A stretch of DNA of 6,979 nt from Rhodothermia bacterium. GTDB taxonomy: Bacteria > Bacteroidota > Rhodothermia > Balneolales > Natronogracilivirgulaceae. The DNA lies in contig SKUI01000166.1 in the NCBI GenBank assembly GCA_007122185.1, forward strand, positions 1 to 6,979, written 5' to 3'. Below are positions 1 to 5,690 of the stretch, piece after piece. Under the pieces are notes generated by a model. The model was not told the origin of the DNA and searched no databases. It saw nothing but the letters and a program-made list of their open reading frames with translations. The translations under genes were made by a program, and so were the position numbers. Numbering within the stretch: position 1 is the first letter of the stretch; the number at the start of each line of letters is the position of its first letter.

Positions 1-198
1 ATATAATCCGCTTGCAAAATGCGTGGCATTGAACACGGCCTCATGATTTCCGGCCGGCTGGTCGGCATCAACGAGTACCGCCACACGCTGACCGAGTATG
101 TTATAGACTTCCAGCAGCACACTCGCATTCTCCGGCAAACTGTAAGGTATGGTTGTGGAAGGATTAAACGGGTTGGGATAGGATTGATGAAGCTCGTA
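1..198 (-). other. T9SS type A C-terminal sorting domain (incomplete at window edge)
   Basis: Residues 980-1045. The order YELHQSYPNPFNP, TTIPYSLPE, VLLEVYNILGQRVAVLVD, QPAGNHEAVFNA, FASGLY is the classic layout of the T9SS (Por) sorting domain. The usual end (FYRL... and a short basic tail) lies outside the window. In the known family this domain directs passage through the T9SS outer-membrane translocon, is cleaved, and in many cases is replaced by a lipid anchor. The host must therefore encode the T9SS machinery elsewhere (inference). Confidence 0.9.
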
Positions 199-3135
199 TC
201 CCGTGGGAATGGTGCGCTCCGTCCGTGAATCGGTTGGCAGATCAACCGCACCCTGGCCAAGGATATTGAATCCCTTGTTGTTGTTCTCATGTATCTCGGT
301 GAATTCATTGTCCTGATTGAGCACGGCATAGATCCGGGGAAATCTTGGCAGGCCCGAAGGCACCAGCCATCGCATTTCGACATCCCTGTATCGCTGAGAC
401 GGGATACCGCCATCCGTTGTCACCGATGTCTCAGCGTCAACACCAACGATCGGATTCCCACCGTCATCGGGATCTCCGACATAGAAATGGACTGCAACGG
501 GTGGGGAATCGACCAGGCTGAAATTCCGGACTCTGGCCGTAATGGTCAGGGTATCTCCGGGGACAGGATCGTCAACGTCGAAAAACACATCCTTTGTCTG
601 ATGGCGTTTCGCCTCTTCGCTGATGCCAAACCCTTTTTCCGGATCGTAGCGCCAGGGCAATACGAATGCTGGATCCGGGTGCTCTCCATATTTCACCTCC
701 CACCAGGTCGGCGTGCCACCGGGTCCGGACCGGTCTATCTCCACCGCATAATCTACCACCAGGGCTCCATTTTTCGCCCAGTATGCATAGGGGGTCACAG
801 CATAATCGTTTTCACCGAGTGATCTGTCAATGCCTTTCAGATCGACGGTTAGCATCAAACCCTCCCGAACCGAAGTAGTATGGGTCGACATTTCGGTAAA
901 GGTACGGTCCCGTTGAACCCTGACGCCTGCGAATAACCGGAGATCCATTCCCTGTTTCGAGGTGGTATCCAGTGAGCTTTCCCGAATTTTTGAAATATCC
1001 AGCACCCACTGATTGTCCGTGAGAGCGGCAACCGGATATGTACTCGATTGGTACACTCCCCCTTCACCCATGTTGGGGTTGTCGGTTAGCTCCTCATACG
1101 AAGGGTATGACAATATATTTCCAACCTCATGCACCGGAATATGATTGGTTGCCATCCAGCTTTTACTCGTAAACCAACGGGATCTAACGGTTCTGGGCTC
1201 CACAGCTATGGTGATTTTTCGAGGTGATCGCTCGGCACCATAATACACCGGATACTCCCAGACATCGTAATCTGTTATTGTGGCATAAATCATGTCATCA
1301 ACCACAGCCGCCACTTGTTCCGAAATGCTGACGGTCGAACTCTCCATATCGATTTGGCCAAAGTTGCTGCCGAATTTCCCATCAAAATAGGTCTCAAAGG
1401 CAATGGAACCGCCAACACCCATAGGTGCTGTCTCAACAGACCCACTCAAACCGGCTCCAATAGAAAAGTTATAGTCCGCCCTTAATTCGGTTTGCATCGT
1501 ATTCGTCTCACTGCCCGAAACAAAGTATGTTGTCCTGAAACCGCAATCGACCCCTGCAAAACATTGGTTTGTATCGTATATGGTTCCGTCAAACACATCA
1601 AAATGTACCGGCGGCGCATTCAAAATGACCAGGGGCTGCGGAACTTCCTGTTCGATATAGTATTCCGGCTCTCCGAGTGTAAATTCATGACCGTTAAAAT
1701 TCCCGACGGCAATGGCATGGCGGCGCCATGATGAACCATCACTGATCTCTGCCGGCTGTTCCATCGTTCGCCGGGCCTTGGTTTCGCGGTCGTTGAGGAT
1801 GCCATTCTCGGAATCGTGGAATGCAAATGCCGTCAGCTCAAACCATTGTTCGGAGTTGTTCTGGTCAAAATAATTACCCACAACAACCACTTCCGACCGC
1901 TCGCTTTGATCGATATCGGATATGGCAACGAAATCATAGCTTTGCCGGGTTCTGCCATCAGCCGGCAGACTGCCGCCTGACCTGCGAACAGGATCAAGCA
2001 TCTCATCTACGGTGTAGACATCAAAAGAACCGCTGAGTGCAAAAACAAATTCGTCTCTTCCGTCATCGTTCAGATCCCCTGTTGCCAGGCCGATGATACC
2101 CCTTTCGTTCACGGACTTTTGCATGGATATCCGTTTTTCAGGGTCAAAAAACAAGGTATTCAACCCCTCATCCGCTTCCAGCAAGTAGATGAACGTGTCG
2201 TCGTCAAAAGCATTTGTAGAAAATGTGACAGCAAATACGAGCTCTTTTTTTCCGACATCCCTGAAATTGCCGGTTTCAATGGCAAAGTCCATCCCGGATA
2301 TGTTCAATTCATCCGGATCATTTAGATATACCATCTCCCGCACCCGTGCTTCAAGCGTATTGGATGCACTCAACTCGTAGACTTTCGTATAGATACCCCA
2401 GGCCCAGGACTGAGTTCCGATCTGTTCCACACTGGTCAGTATGATTTCATCCTTGCCATCGCCATTCAGATCACCTGCTGCCACGGCTATTCGCGCAAAT
2501 TCCAATGGTGTGGGCAGCAGTGTTTCATCATTAATGGAAGCCACCAGACGCGGGGTAAATGCCTCCTCCAGATCATACACTTCAACATGGATGGTGGAGT
2601 CAGCGCCATGATAAACCAGCGCAAATTCATCCAGTCCGTTTCCGGTGAAATCCCCTGATTCGATAAAAATGCGTCCCCGTTCATTATTGCCATCCGTAGC
2701 AACGACCGGACCCTCAATTGTAAACGCCGTATGGTTATTCCACATGACATCGGTTGAATCGAAATGGGGAATCATCAACTCTATGGTTCGGTTTACTCCT
2801 TCCCATGCAGCAATCACGTAATCATAGGGACTCTCTACATACTTTCCCGTTGTGACCATCATGTGCCGGTTTCCGCCAACTGGCCGCGGGTCGTACACCG
2901 CAGGGATATCGGTGAAATTCCCGTCTTCCGAAGATGTCAGCTCGTAGTTGTACGCTTTCTGAAATGCATGTAACCCGTTCTCCGGGATTTCCTCCTGCCA
3001 AAGCAGAAAAATATTATGGGATTTGATGGGTTTGCCTATGAGTTCCTCAAACGGCCCCCGACTCGATTGTGCAATGGATAACGTATGTATCAAAGCAAAC
3101 AGACAAAACAGTACTATGATCTTTTCTCTTCTCAT
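1..3135 (-). CDS. Large secreted FG-GAP repeat protein with T9SS C-terminal sorting domain (3' end beyond window)
   Basis: I translated this frame codon by codon. It stays open for 1045 codons from the ATG at 3135 to base 1 without a stop. Residues 1-22 form a Sec signal peptide, with likely cleavage at SIA/Q. FG-GAP/VCBS-like repeats fill about 158-485, for example GDFTGNGLDEF (161-171), GDLNGDGKDEI (221-231) and GDLNDDGRDEF (353-363). Residues 486-845 are unrecognised and contain a close Cys pair (C525, C531). Residues 846-925 resemble a CARDB-type beta-sandwich (VRNFS, VHFYVGDPDDGG). From 980 on, YPNPFNP, VYNILGQRV, PAGNH and FASGLY match the T9SS type A sorting domain; perhaps 10-20 residues are missing. 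The start is supported by GGAG six bases upstream (3142-3145) and by the signal peptide directly after it; an in-frame GTG eight codons earlier is less likely. Expected fate (inference): export by Sec, then by T9SS to the cell surface or medium. Ligand and function are unknown; FG-GAP propellers often serve in binding. The 516-base gap and its own promoter suggest separate transcription from the sugar genes. Confidence 0.9.
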   Translation of the reverse strand, partial: MRREKIIVLFCLFALIHTLSIAQSSRGPFEELIGKPIKSHNIFLLWQEEIPENGLHAFQKAYNYELTSSEDGNFTDIPAVYDPRPVGGNRHMMVTTGKYVESPYDYVIAAWEGVNRTIELMIPHFDSTDVMWNNHTAFTIEGPVVATDGNNERGRIFIESGDFTGNGLDEFALVYHGADSTIHVEVYDLEEAFTPRLVASINDETLLPTPLEFARIAVAAGDLNGDGKDEIILTSVEQIGTQSWAWGIYTKVYELSASNTLEARVREMVYLNDPDELNISGMDFAIETGNFRDVGKKELVFAVTFSTNAFDDDTFIYLLEADEGLNTLFFDPEKRISMQKSVNERGIIGLATGDLNDDGRDEFVFALSGSFDVYTVDEMLDPVRRSGGSLPADGRTRQSYDFVAISDIDQSERSEVVVVGNYFDQNNSEQWFELTAFAFHDSENGILNDRETKARRTMEQPAEISDGSSWRRHAIAVGNFNGHEFTLGEPEYYIEQEVPQPLVILNAPPVHFDVFDGTIYDTNQCFAGVDCGFRTTYFVSGSETNTMQTELRADYNFSIGAGLSGSVETAPMGVGGSIAFETYFDGKFGSNFGQIDMESSTVSISEQVAAVVDDMIYATITDYDVWEYPVYYGAERSPRKITIAVEPRTVRSRWFTSKSWMATNHIPVHEVGNILSYPSYEELTDNPNMGEGGVYQSSTYPVAALTDNQWVLDISKIRESSLDTTSKQGMDLRLFAGVRVQRDRTFTEMSTHTTSVREGLMLTVDLKGIDRSLGENDYAVTPYAYWAKNGALVVDYAVEIDRSGPGGTPTWWEVKYGEHPDPAFVLPWRYDPEKGFGISEEAKRHQTKDVFFDVDDPVPGDTLTITARVRNFSLVDSPPVAVHFYVGDPDDGGNPIVGVDAETSVTTDGGIPSQRYRDVEMRWLVPSGLPRFPRIYAVLNQDNEFTEIHENNNKGFNILGQGAVDLPTDSRTERTIPTGYELHQSYPNPFNPSTTIPYSLPENASVLLEVYNILGQRVAVLVDADQPAGNHEAVFNATHFASGLY
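361..600 (-). other. CARDB-like beta-sandwich domain
   Basis: Residues 846-925. The pattern PGDTLTITARVRNFSL followed by VAVHFYVGDPDDGG and later RWLVPSGLP resembles the CARDB/Ig-like adhesion modules (valRN-x-S ... V-x-FY-x-GDP) that are common just before the sorting domain in large exported proteins. Assignment rests on motif resemblance only; a profile search could place it in another Ig-like family. Its probable role is structural, as a spacer or adhesive module. Confidence 0.5.
1681..2664 (-). other. FG-GAP / VCBS-like beta-propeller repeat region
   Basis: Residues 158-485 hold about six copies of a G-[DN]-[LF]-[NT]-x-[DN]-G-x-[DE]-E-[FIL] motif, spaced roughly 55-70 residues apart: 161-171, 221-231, 289-299, 353-363, near 405-420 and 478-485. 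Copies two and four keep the Asp/Asn/Gly positions expected of a calcium-binding loop (DLNGDGKDE, DLNDDGRDE). Copies three (GNFRDVGKKEL), five (ISDIDQSERSEV) and six (GNFNGHEF) are degenerate and may not bind metal. Six to seven blades would be enough to close a propeller, of the kind seen in integrin-alpha-like and VCBS/FG-GAP secreted proteins. Confidence 0.8.
3070..3135 (-). other. Sec signal peptide of the FG-GAP protein
   Basis: Residues 1-22. The n-region is charged (MRREK), followed by a hydrophobic core of about 16 residues (IIVLFCLFALIHTLSI) and an A-x-A-like end, SIA, before Q23. Cleavage before Gln is common in Bacteroidota exported proteins. There is a Cys at position 11, but it is inside the hydrophobic core and not in a lipobox, so this is read as signal peptidase I, not lipoprotein, processing. 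Confidence 0.85.
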
Positions 3136-3278
3136 GACAGACTCCGGATTTTGTTGCACTTTATTGGCAGCAGGGAGGTTTTCTGCTATCGGGCAGGTTT
3201 GCGTTTCAGCTGCATGACATGGCACCCTCTGCAATTCAGATGAGCGATTTTGGCATTTTGAATTCCGATCCTACTGTT

Positions 3279-3307
3279 AGTATAGGTAATCCGGATACGA
3301 CAGTCAA
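3279..3307 (-). promoter_or_regulatory. Near-consensus sigma70-type promoter for the FG-GAP gene
   Basis: On the minus strand the sequence reads TTGACT (3302-3307), a 17-base spacer, then TATACT (3279-3284): five of six bases match each consensus hexamer, at ideal spacing. Transcription would start near 3272 and give a leader of roughly 135 bases before the ATG at 3135. The DNA just upstream (about 3301-3380) is some 76 percent A+T, which could act as an UP-like element. It lacks the TAnnTTTG -7 box typical of Bacteroides promoters, so usage in this host is uncertain. Confidence 0.5.
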
Positions 3308-3441
3308 ATGTATAGTATTGATATTATATTGTTTGCCACTATATTCTTATTTTACATATACTTGTTTATCACACATGAATACCACCCATGTACGTTCGCA
3401 CTTCTGCAATTTGCCTGTCAGCCGGATAACCATAATTGGAT

Positions 3442-3573
3442 TCAGCAATGCTGGGCCATCGTCATTACAATCCTTTCACTTAATCCCAGCCCCCATCGCT
3501 TTGGTCCCGGCACCTCATCCGGCTTTCTATACCCGAACCAAATACTGCCGGCCATGGCGACAAACCCCGTCAT
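3442..3573 (-). CDS. Possible small membrane peptide, or leftover coding sequence (doubtful)
   Basis: An ATG at 3573 opens 43 codons ending in TGA at 3442. The frame is the same as that of the upstream SIS gene and is open all the way from its TAG (69 codons). The product begins MTGFVAMAGSIWFGYRKPDE, preceded in frame by HPLFLAAY, so the whole stretch would make one plausible transmembrane helix with a basic flank (YRK), then a Pro/Gly-rich tail ending in Cys. There is no good ribosome site before this ATG; an AGGAGG lies further upstream, better placed for a non-standard CTG start. I do not recognise the sequence. It could be a chance frame, a small gene, or the decayed end of a membrane protein. 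Confidence 0.2.
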   Translation of the reverse strand: MTGFVAMAGSIWFGYRKPDEVPGPKRWGLGLSERIVMTMAQHC

Positions 3574-3585
3574 ATATGCCGCCAG

Positions 3586-3601
3586 AAAAAGCGGGTGCCG
3601 C
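3586..3601 (-). terminator. Weak candidate Rho-independent terminator after the SIS gene
   Basis: On the minus strand, GCGG-CAC-CCGC forms a four-base-pair GC stem with a three-base loop and is followed at once by TTTTT. It lies about 50 bases after the SIS stop codon, where the sugar operon should end. The stem is short for an intrinsic terminator and the site overlaps the in-frame extension described nearby, so the call is tentative. Confidence 0.3.
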
Positions 3602-3651
3602 AGGATGCCGCAATGCCTCCTCGCCCATGCCGGGCAGCCATACCCTGCACG

Positions 3652-4416
3652 CTACACCCCCGAGATACGGCGTTTGTACTCGCCCAGGGCCGCTTCGAGC
3701 CGTTCCTTGGCTGTGGTATCACCGGGAACGTTATGGGACGGATGGATGTAGAGCTTCACACCGCGATCCGCAAGGATTTCGGCCGTGGTGGCGATCGTCA
3801 TCCACACAATGCTTACAAAAGCCATGGTGGATATGGGTGCAATCTTGTCCGGATGGTTTTTCAGGTCGACAGACGCATCCACCGCAGGCACACAGGAGTC
3901 GATGAGCACATCAGCCAGTTCCTCCAGTTTCTTTCCAGAGGAGTGGCGCGATCTGTCATTGCGGAAGGCCCTGGCCGATCCGGTTACGACGATTTTCATG
4001 CCGCGCTTCCTGGCTTCCATGGCCACATCGATGTTGACATTGTTGATGCCCGAGTGAGAGAACAGCCACATGGTGTCGCGCGGATCGAAATCGTAACTCT
4101 TCATGATCTCGTTGCCGTAGCCTTCGACACGCTCCAGGAATACAAACTGGCGCACACCCATTTCGCCGGTGATGCGGGTGAAAAAGGTCAGTGGCAATTC
4201 GATCATCGGATGAAAACCTACGAATCCGCCGATGCGGGGGTACATCTCCTCGATGGGAAGGGTGGCGTGTCCGCATCCGAACGTGTGTACCCAGCGCTCG
4301 GCCTCAATGGAATCGGCCATCAGTTTTGCAGCCTGGCGGATATTTTCCATCTGCGTCTCTTCTATGGTATCCAGAACGTTTCTGGTGTTGCTCATCCACT
4401 GTTTTGCAAGTTTCAT
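3652..4416 (-). CDS. SIS-domain phosphosugar-binding protein, UPF0309-like (putative sugar isomerase)
   Basis: 254 residues, close to the roughly 245 usual for UPF0309 proteins. The single SIS fold covers nearly the whole chain. Visible hallmarks are the N-terminal IEETQMENI helix (18-26), VHTFGCGH (43-50), EEMYPRIGG (56-64), LERVEGYG (94-101), the phosphosugar loop SHSGINN (120-126) and the family signature RHSSGKKL (157-164). It is expected to be cytoplasmic and to bind or isomerise a phosphosugar; the substrate is not readable from the sequence. It starts 40 bases after the MFS gene on the same strand, so it is probably co-transcribed and acts after the ROK kinase. No strong Shine-Dalgarno is seen (a CGGAA lies 9 bases upstream); M8 is an alternative start. 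The stop is TAG, and the frame stays open for 69 more codons. A related option is a GlcNAc- or MurNAc-phosphate handling role, but no MurQ-type signature is evident. Confidence 0.85.
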   Translation of the reverse strand: MKLAKQWMSNTRNVLDTIEETQMENIRQAAKLMADSIEAERWVHTFGCGHATLPIEEMYPRIGGFVGFHPMIELPLTFFTRITGEMGVRQFVFLERVEGYGNEIMKSYDFDPRDTMWLFSHSGINNVNIDVAMEARKRGMKIVVTGSARAFRNDRSRHSSGKKLEELADVLIDSCVPAVDASVDLKNHPDKIAPISTMAFVSIVWMTIATTAEILADRGVKLYIHPSHNVPGDTTAKERLEAALGEYKRRISGV

Positions 4417-4456
4417 AATACGGGTTCCGCTGTGGTTAATGATGGTTTGTTGAGGG

Positions 4457-5623
4457 TCAGGGTTTGCCGGATGCCGCCAGGCGTGCCGTGATCACCTGAA
4501 ACAGCAGAAAGGTGATGACAATGCTGCCGGGTATCAGCAGGAGGCCGTTGCGCAGCCCGTATCCTTCGGCGATAATGCCGATGGTCCACGGCACAAGCAT
4601 GCCGCCCATGAGGGCCATGGCCAGCACCACACTGAATGCAGTGCCGGAAAACCTGGTGAACAGGTCTCCTACAAACGCCAGGATCACCGGAAAGACCGCG
4701 GCAAAGCCGATGCCGGCAAGGATCATGCCGATAACACCTGCCGTCGTGCTGCCGGAAAGCAGCATGATTGCCGATCCGCTGAATGAAATCAGGAAACTGA
4801 CGCGCAACACGGTCGCAGCGGGAACTTTCAGCAGCAGATATCCCAGCACGACCCGGGCCATCATCAGTGCGAACCAGAACAGTGAAAGGAAGAGCACGGC
4901 ACGGTTGGCATCTACGGCCAGCTCATCCACAAAGAACGTGGCCGACCATCCGCCCATGGACATCTCAAGACCGCTTTGGAGTACGAGGACAAGTCCGAAG
5001 AGCAGCAGCGTGCGGTCTTTGGCGAGGGCAAACCCTTCGGCCAGGGGGAATCCCCGGGCATGTTTCGGATTGGGAAACCGCAGCAGGAGAAAGAGCAGGA
5101 ACGGGAGGATGATCATGGCCCCGACCCCGGAAATAAGGGTCTCATAGCTGAAATGGTCGAGCATGCTCCCAAGCAGCAGCGGCACGCCGAATGCCCCCAC
5201 TCCGAAAAATACACCGAGCAAGGTCAGCCGCGACCCCCGTTTTCCTTCGCTGATGTCCGATACGAGAGCGTTGGTCCCGCCGTTAATCGCCCCGCCGGCA
5301 AAACCTGTGAAAAACAGGGCAAGGCGCAGCAGATTCATGTCCGGCGCAAAGGCGATTCCCTGGAACCCGGCGACAATGACACCGGTGCAGATGACCAGGA
5401 GCGCCTTGTACCCGAACCGGTCTACCAACGGACCAAATACCAGCGATCCCGCAAGCATTCCCAGACTCAGCAGCACAAAAAGGGAGCCGGCATCAGCGGT
5501 GCCAATCCCGAATTTCAGGATGACCGACGGCAGCACAGAGCCCAATACGGCCATCACGATTCCAAAGATCAGCATGCCAAAGCAGGCGGACAAGAAAATC
5601 AGTTTTTTGTTAAATTGCGCCAT
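4457..5623 (-). CDS. MFS sugar transporter, fucose-permease (FHS)-like
   Basis: 388 residues with about twelve hydrophobic helices: roughly 10-34, 46-65, 74-92, 98-120, 133-153, 165-182, then after a basic central loop (183-203) 206-228, 241-262, 270-290, 296-318, 328-350 and 358-380. The MFS loop 2-3 signature GPLVDRFG is at 64-71. GGAINGGTNALVSD (110-123), a Glu in helix 7 (E220 in QSGLEMSMGGW) and GIGFAAVFPVI (304-314) resemble the FucP-type FHS branch, whose members are mostly proton-linked sugar importers. It sits in the inner membrane. Its position between a sugar kinase and a SIS protein points to sugar uptake (inference). It begins 67 bases after the kinase stop. The start ATG has only an A-rich upstream region (AAAAGA) and no clear Shine-Dalgarno, as is common in Bacteroidota. 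Substrate unknown; efflux of a sugar cannot be excluded. Confidence 0.85.
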   Translation of the reverse strand: MAQFNKKLIFLSACFGMLIFGIVMAVLGSVLPSVILKFGIGTADAGSLFVLLSLGMLAGSLVFGPLVDRFGYKALLVICTGVIVAGFQGIAFAPDMNLLRLALFFTGFAGGAINGGTNALVSDISEGKRGSRLTLLGVFFGVGAFGVPLLLGSMLDHFSYETLISGVGAMIILPFLLFLLLRFPNPKHARGFPLAEGFALAKDRTLLLFGLVLVLQSGLEMSMGGWSATFFVDELAVDANRAVLFLSLFWFALMMARVVLGYLLLKVPAATVLRVSFLISFSGSAIMLLSGSTTAGVIGMILAGIGFAAVFPVILAFVGDLFTRFSGTAFSVVLAMALMGGMLVPWTIGIIAEGYGLRNGLLLIPGSIVITFLLFQVITARLAASGKP

Positions 5624-5663
5624 TCTTTTACATTTTTAGTCAAATTAGCCTGAAACATCGCAA

Positions 5664-5685
5664 TATCCGGAATATCTTTCCGATA
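5664..5685 (-). repeat. Imperfect inverted repeat between kinase and transporter genes
   Basis: On the minus strand TATCGGAA, loop AGATA, TTCCGGATA. Eight base pairs can form, with one bulged G in the right arm. It begins six bases past the kinase stop codon. There is no T-run after it in the direction of transcription, so it is not a standard terminator for the operon; it could be an mRNA-stabilising or processing hairpin, or an operator-like dyad. It may also be chance in AT-rich DNA. Confidence 0.35.
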
Positions 5686-5690
5686 ATTTT

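Larger units (their letters stand above)
3136..3651. other. 516-base intergenic region
   Basis: Separates the SIS gene from the FG-GAP gene. From right to left it contains a GC-rich part (about 3440-3651) with a weak terminator candidate and a possible small reading frame, a very AT-rich part (about 3300-3400), a sigma70-like promoter and an unstructured leader of about 135 bases with a GGAG ribosome site next to the start. I found no tRNA, clear riboswitch or strong repeat in it. Plus-strand open frames here are Pro/His/Ser-rich and extend over the SIS gene antisense, so I do not count them as genes. Confidence 0.7.

Noticed and set aside
289..822. 177-codon plus-strand frame at the left end
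   Set aside because: It lies antisense to the CARDB-like part of the FG-GAP protein, whose frame is continuous over 1045 codons with recognised domains at both ends.
2487..2750. 87-codon minus-strand frame inside the FG-GAP gene
   Set aside because: It is in a different frame from the long FG-GAP reading frame and has no independent support.
3200..3225. Possible dyad around TGCCATGTCATGCA in the FG-GAP leader
   Set aside because: The palindrome is short, interrupted and explained by the repeated self-complementary CATG; it does not form a credible RNA stem or known operator.
3219..3905. 228-codon plus-strand frame across the intergenic region
   Set aside because: Pro/Ser/His-rich with no ribosome site; it crosses the minus-strand promoter and runs into the SIS gene antisense.
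3595..4491. 298-codon open frame on the plus strand
   Set aside because: It is antisense to the SIS gene and part of the MFS gene end. No recognisable motif, and the minus-strand product has clear UPF0309/SIS signatures.
4512..5653. Several plus-strand frames (211, 225 and 158 codons) opposite the transporter
   Set aside because: They are antisense to a gene with twelve membrane helices; their polar Pro/Arg/Ser/Gln-rich products are what complementary strands of membrane-protein genes give.
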